Shown: positions 16,814 to 24,852 of the stretch, piece after piece
Layout: each line of letters opens with the position of its first letter
Numbering within the stretch: the stretch's first letter is position 1
Source: Bradyrhizobium sp. KBS0727
Lineage (GTDB): Bacteria > Pseudomonadota > Alphaproteobacteria > Rhizobiales > Xanthobacteraceae
Direction: 5' to 3'
Length of the DNA stretch: 64,000 nt
Assembly: GCF_005937885.2 (NCBI RefSeq)
Contig: NZ_CP042176.1
Span: 5,141,501 to 5,205,500 of the forward strand
Notes under the pieces: generated by a model
The model's database searches: none
Told to the model about the DNA's origin: nothing
What the model saw: the letters and a program-made list of their open reading frames with translations, nothing else
Position numbers and translations under genes: made by a program

Positions 16814-17032
16814 TTAATGCCCTCGATACTTTTCGGCTGGCCCCCATTGGCCGCATTTATTTCGGCAATATCCGTATGGGTACGCGTTCCAAAGCCCGCG
16901 CTCCTTTAGGTTTGCTCGGCACTGATTGAGGCATGCGAGGCCCCTGTCGTGCGCCGAGGCGGGGACGACAGCGGCTAAAAGTACGATGCCTATGCCACCG
17001 GCTATTGTAGCGATCCAATTTGAACGCATCAT
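16814..17032 (-). CDS. Small secreted protein with twin CX3C motif, unknown function
   Basis: The product has 72 residues starting MMRSNWIATIAGG. A signal peptide ends near VPASA-HD, and the mature peptide has four cysteines in two CX3C pairs (CLNQC and CRNKC) 17 residues apart. The spacing would suit two disulfides across a helical hairpin. A GGAGG site precedes the start at 17032; the longer frame from 17182 adds an improbable leader. I do not recognise the family. Confidence 0.6.
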   Translation of the reverse strand: MMRSNWIATIAGGIGIVLLAAVVPASAHDRGLACLNQCRANLKERGLWNAYPYGYCRNKCGQWGPAEKYRGH

Positions 17033-17070
17033 GGAGCGTCCTCCAACTGGGGTCACCAACTGAGGCGGCC

Positions 17071-17172
17071 TTAGTACAAGGCGAGCGCAATACCAAAGCA
17101 CGCGAACAGCGTCGCCGGGCTGAGCGTCACGTAGACCAGAGCCTCTTCCTTGCATTTTTTCAGATCGTGCAT
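17071..17172 (-). CDS. Possible 33-residue membrane peptide
   Basis: A short frame starts MHDLKKCKEEALVYV and ends with a hydrophobic run (TLFACFGIALALY). It is located just upstream of the small secreted-protein gene on the same strand. No strong ribosome site is visible. Its charged-then-hydrophobic layout is coding-like, but its length makes this a weak call. Confidence 0.3.
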   Translation of the reverse strand: MHDLKKCKEEALVYVTLSPATLFACFGIALALY

Positions 17173-17399
17173 TTGGCTTCAATGCCGATGCCGGAGACTG
17201 GTTCCTACAAGCGGCCAGGGAACTAGGTTCTGGGTAGGAGAACTACGGGGCTTAGGCCAAGCTTGGGTCGGCCGGACCAAAAGGGACCACTCCTAAAATT
17301 GTAAGGGGACCATTCACCATGTAATTGAATGGAAACGGGCCAGTACCCGAACGTTGCAGTACCTAGACGCACCCATTCGACAAGCGGGACGGCGCGCAA

Positions 17400-17539
17400 G
17401 ACTTGTGAAGTGCGAGCCACCAATGACCGTGATCAAACGCCGGGATGGGAGCGGTGTCGAGGAACGTCCGACGATGAAGTTCGGCGAGCGAATCCGCGAC
17501 ATCATCGTCCCGCCCATCAACCTCTCGAATTCGGTACAT
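17400..17539 (-). pseudogene. N-terminal remnant of a GNAT acetyltransferase
   Basis: From an ATG at 17539 the minus strand encodes MYRIREVDGRDDDVADSLAE and then a segment ending FDHGHWWLALH. This is the standard opening of a GNAT-family N-acetyltransferase: strand 1, helix 1 and the GHWWLA strand. After about 47 residues the similarity stops and the frame ends, so the CoA-binding half is missing. It is a truncated copy. An intact, different GNAT gene follows at 17599 on the plus strand. Confidence 0.55.
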
Positions 17540-17598
17540 TGGCGAGACTCTACAGACCTGATAGTTGTTGTTTGAGTCCACACGCTAACGAGCCATCG

Positions 17599-18084
17599 AT
17601 GAGAATTCGTGACGCTGTCCCGAACGATGCCTCCGCCGCGTGCGAGGTGATGCGGCGCTCCATCACAGAGCTCTGCGCTGCCGATCACGGCAACGCCCCA
17701 GTCATTCTGGGACGATGGCTGAGCAACAAGACGCCTGAAATATTCAGGTCATGGATCCGGCCTGGGAATTCCGTTCTCGTCGCCATCGATATCGAATCCG
17801 ACAATATCCTTGGCGTCGGCATCCTTGGCGTCGGCTGCGTTACCGATGACGGAGAGATCACACTCAATTATGTTTCGCCTGTTGCACGATTCCGCGGCGT
17901 AAGCACGGCCCTACTAGTGGATCTCGAAAAGCGGGCGATCGAGCGCGGTAACAGGGAGTGCCGACTTGAGAGCACGGAAACCGCGCGACGATTTTACCGG
18001 GCTAGAGGATACCGAGAAGAAGGAGCAGCCGGACGCAAATTCGGAACCGCCGCCGGCTATCCGATGTCAAAGCAAGTCAAATAA
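17599..18084 (+). CDS. GNAT-family N-acetyltransferase
   Basis: This 161-residue GNAT protein starts MRIRDAVPNDASAACEVM. The central strand is ILGVG and the acetyl-CoA loop is VARFRGVSTALLVDLEKRA (R/Q-x-x-G-x-S/A pattern). The C-terminal ARRFYRARGYREEG is the usual tyrosine-containing end. It would acetylate an amine of a small molecule or protein. The sequence ILGVGILGVGCV contains a short internal duplication of LGVG. Base composition around it is less GC-rich than that of the catabolic operons, which fits an acquired or relaxed region. Confidence 0.8.
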   Translation: MRIRDAVPNDASAACEVMRRSITELCAADHGNAPVILGRWLSNKTPEIFRSWIRPGNSVLVAIDIESDNILGVGILGVGCVTDDGEITLNYVSPVARFRGVSTALLVDLEKRAIERGNRECRLESTETARRFYRARGYREEGAAGRKFGTAAGYPMSKQVK

Positions 18085-18094
18085 CGCAGCAGGG

Positions 18095-18445
18095 CTATTT
18101 GCTAAGCATTGCCATGAAGCCCATCCAGACCGCGCCAACAAGGCCGGTAGCTATGACGGTAATTGCCGCCTTAAAGGCGTAGTTCTGCGCCTGCTCTACG
18201 CTCTTCCGCCACTTACGTAGATGGATAAAATCCGCTCTGATTTCCTTTCTGTCTTCCTCGTCAATACCAAATGAAGTCAGGATGGCCGTGACGGTCTTGA
18301 CCATCGCTTCATCCAATGTGTTATCGTTTACCCTACGCTGCTCGGCCAGCACCCCATGGACAGTGCTCCTGATTTCGTCCGGGCCCATCGCTTGATGATC
18401 CTCGCAACGTGCTAGCGACCGGATTTCAGTACGTGATTTGGCCAT
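18095..18445 (-). CDS. Conserved-looking small protein with C-terminal membrane anchor
   Basis: The product has 116 residues from the ATG at 18445 (AKSRTEIRSLARCE); a start at 18463 is also open. The middle is charged and helical (EAMVKTVTAILTSFGIDEEDRKEIRADF). The end is one hydrophobic helix (ITVIATGLVGAVWMGFMAML) followed by SK, so it looks tail-anchored. It is reminiscent of small proteins found near prophage genes, but I do not recognise a named family. Confidence 0.6.
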   Translation of the reverse strand: MAKSRTEIRSLARCEDHQAMGPDEIRSTVHGVLAEQRRVNDNTLDEAMVKTVTAILTSFGIDEEDRKEIRADFIHLRKWRKSVEQAQNYAFKAAITVIATGLVGAVWMGFMAMLSK

Positions 18446-18684
18446 GCCGGTGAATTTCCGCAATCAGGAAGAGCCGACACCAATGAATCGGCATCTGATT
18501 TTGCAGTGCACTATATATCCATGTTGGGCATCGCGACGACTCCGAAAGGTGGTAGTGTCGAAACGTCGTTCGATGCCGTCATCGCGCGAAGAGCTTTCTT
18601 CGGCCTTGATCCTGATCCGTGTTCTCTGCTTTAGAACGACCAACAATACGGGCCGGCCAATCGCGCGGCTTTTGGAGGAATACG

Positions 18685-20334
18685 ATGAACCTACCCGTCC
18701 GCGCGAATCCGCGCCCTCAGCCTTCCGACTCACCGCGCGGCCTGGCGCTGTTGCGCGATCCGCTGCTGAACAAGGGCACGGCATTCACCGAGCAGGAACG
18801 CGACGCGCTCGGATTGCGCGGCTTCCTGCCGGCGCACGTATTTTCGATGCAGACGCAGGTCGAGCGCGTAATGGCCAATTTGCGCGAATTGCCCAACGAC
18901 CTCGCCAAATATGTGGCGCTGAACGAACTGCACGACCGCAACGAAGCCCTGTTCTTCCGCGTCGTGTCCGACAACATCGATGAAATCCAGCCGCTGATCT
19001 ACACCCCGACGGTAGGCCTCGCCTGCCAGCGCTTCGGCTACATCTTCCAGCGGCCGCGCGGCCTGTTCATCGCGGCCTGCGATCGCGGGCGTATTGCCGA
19101 GCTTTTGGCCAACTGGCCCTATTCGACCAAACTGATCGTGGTCACCGACGGCGAGCGTATCCTGGGCCTCGGCGACCTCGGCGCCAATGGCATGGGCATT
19201 CCGGTCGGCAAGCTGTCGCTCTATTCCGCCTGCGCCGGCATTCATCCGGAGCTCTGCCTGCCGGTGGTGCTCGATGTCGGCACCAACAATGAGGCGCTGC
19301 TGAACGATCCCTATTATATCGGCATGCGCCAGCGGCGCCTGAGCGGCGCGGCCTATGACGAGTTCGTCGACGAGTTTGTCACCGCGGCGCGCGAAACCTT
19401 CCCCGGCGTCATGATCCAGTTCGAGGATTTCGCCAATCACTCGGCCTTCCGTCTGCTGCACAAATATCGCGACGTCATTCCCGTCTTCAACGACGACATT
19501 CAGGGGACGGCTGCGGTCGCGCTCGCAGGCCTGTTCTCGGCGCTACGTGTCACCGGCGGCAAGCTCGCGGACCAGACCGTGCTTTTCCTCGGCGCGGGAG
19601 AAGCCGCAACGGGGATCGCCGACCTCATCGTTTCAGCCATGATGACCGAAGGGTTGACCGAAGCCGAGGCCATCAGGCGCACCTGGCTGGTGGATTCACG
19701 CGGCCTCGTCGTCAAGGATCGCGCCGGCCTCACCGAGCACAAGCTTCGCTACGCACACGATCAGGCGCCGATTGGCGATTTTCTGACCGCGATCAACACG
19801 CTCAAGCCCACCGCGATCATCGGCGTCGCGGCGGTCGGCGGTGCGTTCACGCCTGAAGTGCTGCAGGCCATGGCCGGGCTCAACGAGCGGCCGATCGTGT
19901 TTGCGCTCTCCAATCCGACCTCGAAGGCGGAATGCTCCGCCGAGGAAGCCTATCGCTACACCGGCGGTCGCGCGCTGTTCGCATGCGGCAGCCCCTTTGA
20001 TCCGGTAAAATTCGACGGCAAGACGTTCGTGCCGCGCCAGGGCAACAATTCCTACATCTTCCCCGGCGTCGGGCTTGGCGCAACGGCGTGCGGGGCACGA
20101 CTGGTGACCGACGAAATGTTCATGGTTGCCGCTCATGCGCTGGCGCAACTCGTCAGTCCGGAAGACCTGGCGCAGGGCAGCCTTTATCCGGCGCTGCCGC
20201 GGATCCGCGAAGTCTCCGCCCGCATCGCCGAGGCGGTCGCTGTCGTTGCCTACAACAACGGGCTTGCGACCGGACACGCACCGAACGACATGACGGCGTT
20301 CATTCATGCGAAGATGTACGATCCGCATTATTGA
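18685..20334 (+). CDS. maeA: NAD-dependent malic enzyme (MaeA/SfcA type)
   Basis: This 549-residue enzyme oxidatively decarboxylates malate to pyruvate, and its length is right for the large bacterial/eukaryotic-type enzyme. Visible motifs are the catalytic-tyrosine segment LIYTPTVGLACQRFG (Tyr106), metal-binding FEDF (236-239) and FNDDIQGT (258-265), the nucleotide loop FLGAGEAATG (291-300) and FALSNPTS. GGAGGAA precedes the ATG at 18685; the frame open from 18619 has no site. It connects C4-dicarboxylate use with pyruvate supply. It stands alone, with no co-directional neighbour within 700 bases other than small genes. Confidence 0.94.
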   Translation: MNLPVRANPRPQPSDSPRGLALLRDPLLNKGTAFTEQERDALGLRGFLPAHVFSMQTQVERVMANLRELPNDLAKYVALNELHDRNEALFFRVVSDNIDEIQPLIYTPTVGLACQRFGYIFQRPRGLFIAACDRGRIAELLANWPYSTKLIVVTDGERILGLGDLGANGMGIPVGKLSLYSACAGIHPELCLPVVLDVGTNNEALLNDPYYIGMRQRRLSGAAYDEFVDEFVTAARETFPGVMIQFEDFANHSAFRLLHKYRDVIPVFNDDIQGTAAVALAGLFSALRVTGGKLADQTVLFLGAGEAATGIADLIVSAMMTEGLTEAEAIRRTWLVDSRGLVVKDRAGLTEHKLRYAHDQAPIGDFLTAINTLKPTAIIGVAAVGGAFTPEVLQAMAGLNERPIVFALSNPTSKAECSAEEAYRYTGGRALFACGSPFDPVKFDGKTFVPRQGNNSYIFPGVGLGATACGARLVTDEMFMVAAHALAQLVSPEDLAQGSLYPALPRIREVSARIAEAVAVVAYNNGLATGHAPNDMTAFIHAKMYDPHY

Positions 20335-20482
20335 GCACGCGCGGTTTCGAATCGATGCCGTCCGGCCCGGCACGCCGGTCCGTGGCGGTATCCGGGACCA
20401 CGGTGCGAAAGGGCAATGGCCGGAAAATCCGTGTGCTCGCTGTCGTGCCCGGGGCTCGGCATGAGTTGAATGATCTCGGCAC

Positions 20483-20554
20483 TCAAGAACACCCCTCCCA
20501 AATCGCGACAGCAATCAATCCGACAAGGGCGAGCGATATCAGATAAGCGGTCAT
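20483..20554 (-). CDS. 23-residue membrane peptide
   Basis: ATG at 20554 to TGA at 20483 gives MTAYLISLALVGLIAVAIW plus EGCS, essentially one transmembrane helix. I recall near-identical mini-proteins recurring in Bradyrhizobium genomes, which supports it as a real small gene; this is memory, not a search. GAGAAGCC upstream is a weak ribosome site. Confidence 0.45.
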   Translation of the reverse strand: MTAYLISLALVGLIAVAIWEGCS

Positions 20555-20809
20555 TGGCTTCTCGCTTGCAATGAATATGCGGCATGATCGCAAGGCCGAT
20601 CATTTCGGGCACGAACCCTATCCCCACCGGGGGCCGCGTGCGGTCGTGGATTTCAGCCCACGCCGCGCGCTGGCACGTTCGCGCATGCCGGCTAATAGTG
20701 CTCATGGTTGGAGGCTCGGACGGCGGCACGCTGCGACGCCCGTGCGGCAGGCGTTGGGAGACGTGGCGCCGCGATGTGCGACCGCCGTCCGATTCAAAAA
20801 GCTCGTGAA

Positions 20810-20842
20810 AAAGCCCGCGGCGGATTTCTCCGCGCGGGCTTT
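20810..20842 (+). terminator. Hairpin with trailing T residues
   Basis: The stem AAAGCCCGCG/CGCGGGCTTT is perfect over 10 bp with a 13-base loop. It looks like an intrinsic terminator and may end transcripts from the plus strand. It is fused to repeat family D, so it may travel with the repeat. Confidence 0.6.
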
Positions 20843-20849
20843 ATGATTT

Positions 20850-20893
20850 CTGCGATGATGTCGTTTTGCCCCTGATTTGCCCGACGTGCCAAA
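20850..20893 (+). repeat. Direct repeat family D, copy 1
   Basis: The unit is TGCGATGATGTCGTTTTGCC followed by CCTGATTTGCCCGACGTGCCAA. It is almost identical to 21028-21068 and partly shared with 21375-21417. Confidence 0.8.
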
Positions 20894-21027
20894 CTATTTT
20901 CGAGCCGTCAACAAATTGCGGAAAATGCAACACAACTAATTGGACGAATTGAAACTTCCCTGACCGATTGTCGCTCACAGAACGAAAAACCCGCTGCCGG
21001 TTTCCCAGCGCGGGCTTTACGATATTG

Positions 21028-21068
21028 GCGATGATGTCGTTTTGCCCCTGATTTGCCCGACGCGTCAA
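21028..21068 (+). repeat. Direct repeat family D, copy 2
   Basis: This copy matches copy 1 over the whole GCGATGATGTCGTTTTGCCC and CTGATTTGCCCGACG block. An imperfect GC-rich hairpin (about 20986-21018, ending GCGGGCTTT) precedes it, as in copy 1, so the duplicated unit is about 85 bases long. Confidence 0.8.
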
Positions 21069-21165
21069 GCGCTATATGATTTGGTCCGGCGTATCGACAT
21101 TCAGGCGAAATCACTGGACGCCGGTTGGCAAACCAGGCGCCCACCAGAGCGCAAGGAGGCCATCG

Positions 21166-21351
21166 ATGTTTTTCGTTGCTACCGTGCTCGCAATCCTGTC
21201 GGGCCTGTTCTATGCGGCAAGCCACCATGAGATCGGCTCACTGGGTGTCACGATGTGCCAGTATGGCAGCCCGTTCTGCGACAACCCGCTGCTCGTCCTG
21301 ACGGGAGCAGGTCTTGCCGCATGCTGGGGCGCATTCGTCAGCGTCCGCTGA
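21166..21351 (+). CDS. Small two-helix membrane protein
   Basis: The product has 61 residues, with AAGGAGG eight bases before the ATG. Two hydrophobic segments (FFVATVLAILSGLFYAA and LLVLTGAGLAACWGAFV) flank a loop with two cysteines (MCQYGSPFCDNP). It resembles unnamed small membrane proteins common in rhizobia. Function unknown. It is flanked by copies of repeat family D. Confidence 0.65.
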   Translation: MFFVATVLAILSGLFYAASHHEIGSLGVTMCQYGSPFCDNPLLVLTGAGLAACWGAFVSVR

Positions 21352-21374
21352 CGTCGCTGCCTTTACGAATTTTC

Positions 21375-21417
21375 GTGATGATGCCCCTATGCCCCTGATT
21401 TGCCCGACGTGTCAAAT
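21375..21417 (+). repeat. Direct repeat family D, copy 3 (diverged)
   Basis: GTGATGATGCCCCTATGCCC then CTGATTTGCCCGACGTGTCAA. The right half is identical to the other copies; the left half has changed and lacks the GC-rich hairpin. Confidence 0.7.
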
Positions 21418-21481
21418 TCAGGATGGCCCGATGCCCCCTCCGGGCGTCGGGCCCGGCGGCGCAGGACCGCAATCTGGAACC

Positions 21482-21769
21482 TCAACGCGTTTCCGGATTG
21501 GCCGGATAAATCGGCTTTGGCCCGGCCGGATCAGGCTCCAGCCTCGGGTTCGGTTCGCTCGGCACGACGCTGGCCTCGGCCGCGCGGGCAGCCTCGCCGG
21601 TGGTGCCGTAGTGGGCCATCGCTGCGGTTTGCACCTTGGGCTTGTTCCTGGGCCCGTGATCGACGATCAGCATGCCGAGCACGCCCAGAACAGCAATCGC
21701 AATCGCGACCAGCAGCGGTATCCCGCCGCTTCGCATCGAATGATTTTCTCTCGATTGATCGTTCGTCAT
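21482..21769 (-). CDS. Membrane-anchored small protein with proline-rich tail
   Basis: The product has 95 residues. A short cytoplasmic lead (TNDQSRENHSMRSGG) is followed by one transmembrane helix (PLLVAIAIAVLGVLGMLIV) and an outside tail rich in Pro, Ala and Glu, ending NPRLEPDPAGPKPIYPANP. Function is unknown and no domain is recognised. The layout suggests a periplasmic linker or cell-envelope role. Confidence 0.6.
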   Translation of the reverse strand: MTNDQSRENHSMRSGGIPLLVAIAIAVLGVLGMLIVDHGPRNKPKVQTAAMAHYGTTGEAARAAEASVVPSEPNPRLEPDPAGPKPIYPANPETR

Positions 21770-21950
21770 TTCGACGTCCCGGGTTGATTTCCTCTGATGA
21801 AATCAAATCCCATCGACGACGATGGTTCCGCTTCCGGACCATTGGGCGGCAAAGCCAGCGCGGAACAAAATTCTCTCTCAGGTATTGTTCCATCAGACCG
21901 TTATTTGACGGCCTCCCGCGGGTGCGAACCATTTCAGTGAGCAGCAAAAC

Positions 21951-22208
21951 GTGAACATCGAACCATCAGAGCCATCGCAACCCGGCATGGCGGAGCGTGC
22001 CATCGACACCGCGACCGATGTGTCACGCACGATTACCGAAGTGTCCGCTGCGCTTCGGGCCGCAGTCGATCGCCTAAGCAAAGCGATCGCAACGGCGCGA
22101 CAACCTGGAAATCCGCTATCCACCGTCAGCGCCATCACCCGCGAAGCGCCGCTGGCGAGCTTGTTCGTCGCCTTCCTGTTCGGTGTCGCAGTCGCGCGAC
22201 GGCGCTAG
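21951..22208 (+). CDS. Small helical protein with C-terminal anchor (DUF883/ElaB-like layout)
   Basis: The product has 85 residues. The N-terminal part is amphipathic (ERAIDTATDVSRTITEVSAA) and the C-terminus is hydrophobic (PLASLFVAFLFGVAVARRR) with a positive end. This layout matches the inner-membrane-anchored stress proteins of the DUF883/ElaB type, although sequence identity cannot be tested here. It is convergent with the phasin gene, with three bases between the stops. Confidence 0.6.
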   Translation: MNIEPSEPSQPGMAERAIDTATDVSRTITEVSAALRAAVDRLSKAIATARQPGNPLSTVSAITREAPLASLFVAFLFGVAVARRR

Positions 22209-22211
22209 CTC

Positions 22212-22565
22212 TCAGAGTTTGATTTTCGTCGCGTCCTTCGCGGCCGACATCACGCCGCCCGTGATCTGGCGCATATGCTCGCCGGCGTTGGTGAACTGGC
22301 TTCGTAGGAATTCCGACTGGATGCGCATCGCTTCCTGGAGATCGGTCGCATGAACCAGCTTGCGGGCATGCTCGAACGCAGCCTTCATGTTCTGCTCGGT
22401 GAAGGACAACGCCTGCTTGGAAATCTCGGTGCCCGCGCCCGGCATCGAGGTCATCGACTTGCCGGCAGCATCGAAGAACATGCCGAACGCCTTTTCTGCC
22501 TGATCAATGGTTTTTTCGGCCAGATCGCGCAGTTCGGCCGGAACTTCGATTTTCGGTTCAATCAT
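22212..22565 (-). CDS. Phasin family protein
   Basis: This 117-residue phasin coats polyhydroxyalkanoate granules. It has the typical helical core (LAEKTIDQAEKAFGMFFDAA, FTEQNMKAAFEHARKLVHA, and AMRIQSEFLRSQF followed by AGEHMRQI). The ATG at 22565 follows GGAGAAAG at good distance; the open frame from 22739 is not needed. It is monocistronic here. It fits an organism storing carbon from the many acyl-CoA pathways in this window. Confidence 0.9.
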   Translation of the reverse strand: MIEPKIEVPAELRDLAEKTIDQAEKAFGMFFDAAGKSMTSMPGAGTEISKQALSFTEQNMKAAFEHARKLVHATDLQEAMRIQSEFLRSQFTNAGEHMRQITGGVMSAAKDATKIKL

Positions 22566-22827
22566 GACCACTTTCTCCAATGTCCCCTTCGGGAAGCTAG
22601 CATAATTCCGGGCCGCGTCTGCCGCCGTATTGGGCCAAAGCGGCCCGCCATGAGGCCACCGGCAGGGCCCATCGCCAAGGAATAATTTCCTGTCCGCCCG
22701 TAACGTTACGGGCGCCCCGCCCGATTCCAATCGAGTCAACAGTGTGGCATAGTGATTCGGGGTTAGGGCTCAACTGTCGGTGGCGTTGCGTCTCTTGTTA
22801 CGTCTCTCTTGGGGACTTGGGGATAAG

Positions 22828-23013
22828 ATGCTGCAAACTTTCAGGCCGACGCCGACCTGCACGCGATTCCAGACCAGCATAGAAATGCCGTGTATCAAAT
22901 GCGGCGCGCAGATGCGGCTGGCCACGATCGAGCCGCGCGATCAAACATATGACGTGCTGACTTATCGGTGCGCGCCCTGTAACTCCGGCGAGAGCTTTCT
23001 GAAAGCACGCTAG
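22828..23013 (+). CDS. Small CxxC zinc-ribbon protein
   Basis: The product has 61 residues with two CxxC knuckles, PCIKCG (about 26-31) and RCAPCN (about 48-53), separated by the segment LATIEPRDQTYDVLTY, likely a one-zinc ribbon. The start at 22828 follows GGGGAT; an internal start at the Met before PCIKCG would keep both knuckles. I recall similar unnamed proteins in rhizobia, and no function is known. Repeat family A copy 3 begins immediately after the stop. Confidence 0.6.
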   Translation: MLQTFRPTPTCTRFQTSIEMPCIKCGAQMRLATIEPRDQTYDVLTYRCAPCNSGESFLKAR

Positions 23014-23101
23014 AGTTTATCGGTTCTGATCAAACAGGCTCCGGTCGTTTGTTTGACGCATGTTCTTCACGCGAGCAGGCACCCCCTCGTTCGAAAATGC
23101 C
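23014..23101. repeat. Dispersed repeat family A, copy 3 (degenerate)
   Basis: CGGTTCTGATCAAACAGGCT then TTTGACGCATGTTCTTCACG, then a diverged CCCCCTCGTTCGAAAATGCC. The order of blocks is the same as in copies 1 and 2, but the hairpin is broken by substitutions. Confidence 0.7.
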
Positions 23102-23114
23102 ATGGAACGAACCG

Positions 23115-23315
23115 CTACCCGTTCAGCACGGCGGTCCCTGCCGGTGTCAGCACAGGCCCTTCGTCACGAACCTCGATCATGCCGAGGTCGGTCAGGATGC
23201 GCATATCCTCGTCGCTGACGGGCGACATCTTCAGCCGGCGCGCCTGAATGTCGCGTAGCGTCCAGCGAAGTCCGATAGCTCTTTCAAGGCCGAGTTCAGC
23301 GAAGGGATTATCCAT
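23115..23315 (-). CDS. Small unknown protein
   Basis: The product has 66 residues from the ATG at 23315 (DNPFAELGLERAIGLRWTLR); an ATG at 23324 is also in frame. The sequence is charged, predicted helical, with DIQARRLKMSPVSDEDMRIL in the middle and a short strand-rich end. The latter half (LTDLGMIEVRDEGPVLTPAG) resembles the wing of a winged-helix DNA-binding domain. Function unknown. Confidence 0.55.
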   Translation of the reverse strand: MDNPFAELGLERAIGLRWTLRDIQARRLKMSPVSDEDMRILTDLGMIEVRDEGPVLTPAGTAVLNG

Positions 23316-23461
23316 TCGCTTCAATTATTGGGAGATTTCGATCAGATTTTGTCTTTGCTGCGGCGTATTCTTGAACGCACATGATATTGCGGCGAGGGCG
23401 CCGTAGCGGCGGCTTCGCGAGAAGCCACCATCCTGGCCTGTCAACCCGGTACTCGCCGCCT

Positions 23462-24595
23462 TCAGTACCGATAGGGTTCGATATCCAGCAACGGGAAGGC
23501 GCTGAACACGCTCGGCGGATTGGTCGGCGCCGCCGGATGCAGGCAGGATTTGTTCAGCTCGCCGAGACTGGTGAGGCCGAGCAACCCGAGACATCGGATC
23601 ATTTCATCCTCCAGCAGCTCCAGCATTCGCACGATGCCGGCCTCGCCGGCTGCAGCGAGCGCCCAACATTGCAGGCGGCCGATCCCGACCAGATCGGCGC
23701 CGGACGCGATCGCCTTTATAATGTCGGTGCCACGGCAGATCGAGCCATCGACCATGATCTTGGCGCGGCCAGCGACGGCATCGACGATTTCCGGCAGCAC
23801 ATGCATCGAACCGCGGCCGTGGTCGAGCTGGCGGCCGCCGTGGTTCGACACATAGATCCAGTCCACGCCGTGATCGAGCGCGATCTTCGCGTCCTCTGCG
23901 GTAGCGATCCCCTTGAGCACCAGCGGGATCTTGTACTTGTCCTTGATCAGCTTGACGGTGCGCCATTCCAGTCCCTTCTGGAAGTCGCCGCCGGTGGCGC
24001 GGATCCGGCTTTCGCGGACATAGCGCTTGGCGATATCGCGTTCGCGCCGGCTGTAATGCGCGGTGTCGACGGTCAGGCAGAACGCCGAATAGCCGTGTTC
24101 GATCGTGCGGCTGACGACATCCTCGACAAAGGCGTCATCGCCGCGGACATAAAGCTGGTAGATGCGTAACGCATCGGGCGCAGCCTTTGCGGTCGCCTCA
24201 AGGCCCGGCTCGGACACGGAGCTGAGCATATGGGCGGCGCCGAAATGACCGGCTCCGCGCGCCACGGCGGCGCCGGAGGCGGGATCGAAGATTTCGAGGG
24301 CCCCAACCGGCGCAATCATGACCGGGATGCGCAATTTGCGGCCGAAGACCTCGGTGGAGGCGTCGACCTTGGCAACGTTGCGCAGGACCCGCGGCCGGAA
24401 CGCGATCTCGTCCAACGCCATACGGTTGCGCCGCATGGTGGTTTCGGTCTCCGAGGCGCCGACGATGTAGTCCCAGGCGTTCTGGTTCAGGCGGGCGCGA
24501 GCTTTCTTGACGAATTCGTGGAGATTCTGGAATTCTTCGCCGCTGGCACCCAGCTCGACATTTCTCGTCGGCCGGATGGGGGTCCCGTCATTCAT
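23462..24595 (-). CDS. FMN-dependent alpha-hydroxy-acid oxidase/dehydrogenase
   Basis: This 377-residue protein of the glycolate oxidase/lactate oxidase/LldD family oxidises a 2-hydroxy acid using FMN. Recognisable parts are ILAPVG-like MIAPVGALEIF, the FMN region CLTVDT, the loop VLKGIATAEDA and the catalytic histidine segment YVSNHGGRQLDH. The ATG at 24595 with GGGAGAG upstream is chosen over the 24622 frame opening. Absence of a membrane segment suggests an oxidase-type soluble enzyme. It lies alone on its strand; two tiny genes sit upstream. Confidence 0.9.
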   Translation of the reverse strand: MNDGTPIRPTRNVELGASGEEFQNLHEFVKKARARLNQNAWDYIVGASETETTMRRNRMALDEIAFRPRVLRNVAKVDASTEVFGRKLRIPVMIAPVGALEIFDPASGAAVARGAGHFGAAHMLSSVSEPGLEATAKAAPDALRIYQLYVRGDDAFVEDVVSRTIEHGYSAFCLTVDTAHYSRRERDIAKRYVRESRIRATGGDFQKGLEWRTVKLIKDKYKIPLVLKGIATAEDAKIALDHGVDWIYVSNHGGRQLDHGRGSMHVLPEIVDAVAGRAKIMVDGSICRGTDIIKAIASGADLVGIGRLQCWALAAAGEAGIVRMLELLEDEMIRCLGLLGLTSLGELNKSCLHPAAPTNPPSVFSAFPLLDIEPYRY

Positions 24596-24689
24596 GGTGT
24601 TTCTCTCCCGTTTTGGCGGCACATTAGCCGCAGAAACGGGAAAAGCTACCGCTTTGAACGGGTTATTCCGGTGCGAGAACGGAGGGCTG

Positions 24690-24818
24690 CTATTCGCTGA
24701 AGAGGTGCATCGGCGAGGGGTGGAAAATTCCCGCGCCCGAAACCTGGGACGCGATCAGGAAGGCCGCCATCACGGCCGGCACGCTGACGAACCGCAGAAA
24801 TTGATCAATCGAAAGCAT
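24690..24818 (-). CDS. 42-residue membrane peptide
   Basis: A short frame starts MLSIDQFLRFVSVPAVMAAF and continues hydrophobic up to QVSGAG. GGGGAC upstream could be a ribosome site. It precedes the hydroxy-acid oxidase gene on the same strand. Coding is plausible but unproven. Confidence 0.4.
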   Translation of the reverse strand: MLSIDQFLRFVSVPAVMAAFLIASQVSGAGIFHPSPMHLFSE

Positions 24819-24852
24819 GAATGTCGTCCCCAAAGGTGCTTCAGGCGCGAAT

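Larger units (their letters stand above)
20555..21165. other. Gene-poor, repeat-bearing intergenic stretch
   Basis: About 610 bases without a supported gene. It contains two copies of a composite repeat: a hairpin of AAAGCCCGC../..GCGGGCTTT type followed by the unit GATGATGTCGTTTTGCCCCT plus GATTTGCCCGACG. The rest shows short frames with no coding character. Confidence 0.6.

Noticed and set aside
16608-16856. Small minus-strand gene of 82 codons
   Set aside because: No ribosome site, no signal peptide or domain, and overlap with the end of the secreted-protein gene.
17223-17400. Insertion-sequence end near the acetyltransferase remnant
   Set aside because: The sequence is AT-richer and looks foreign, but no terminal inverted repeat or transposase fragment could be found.
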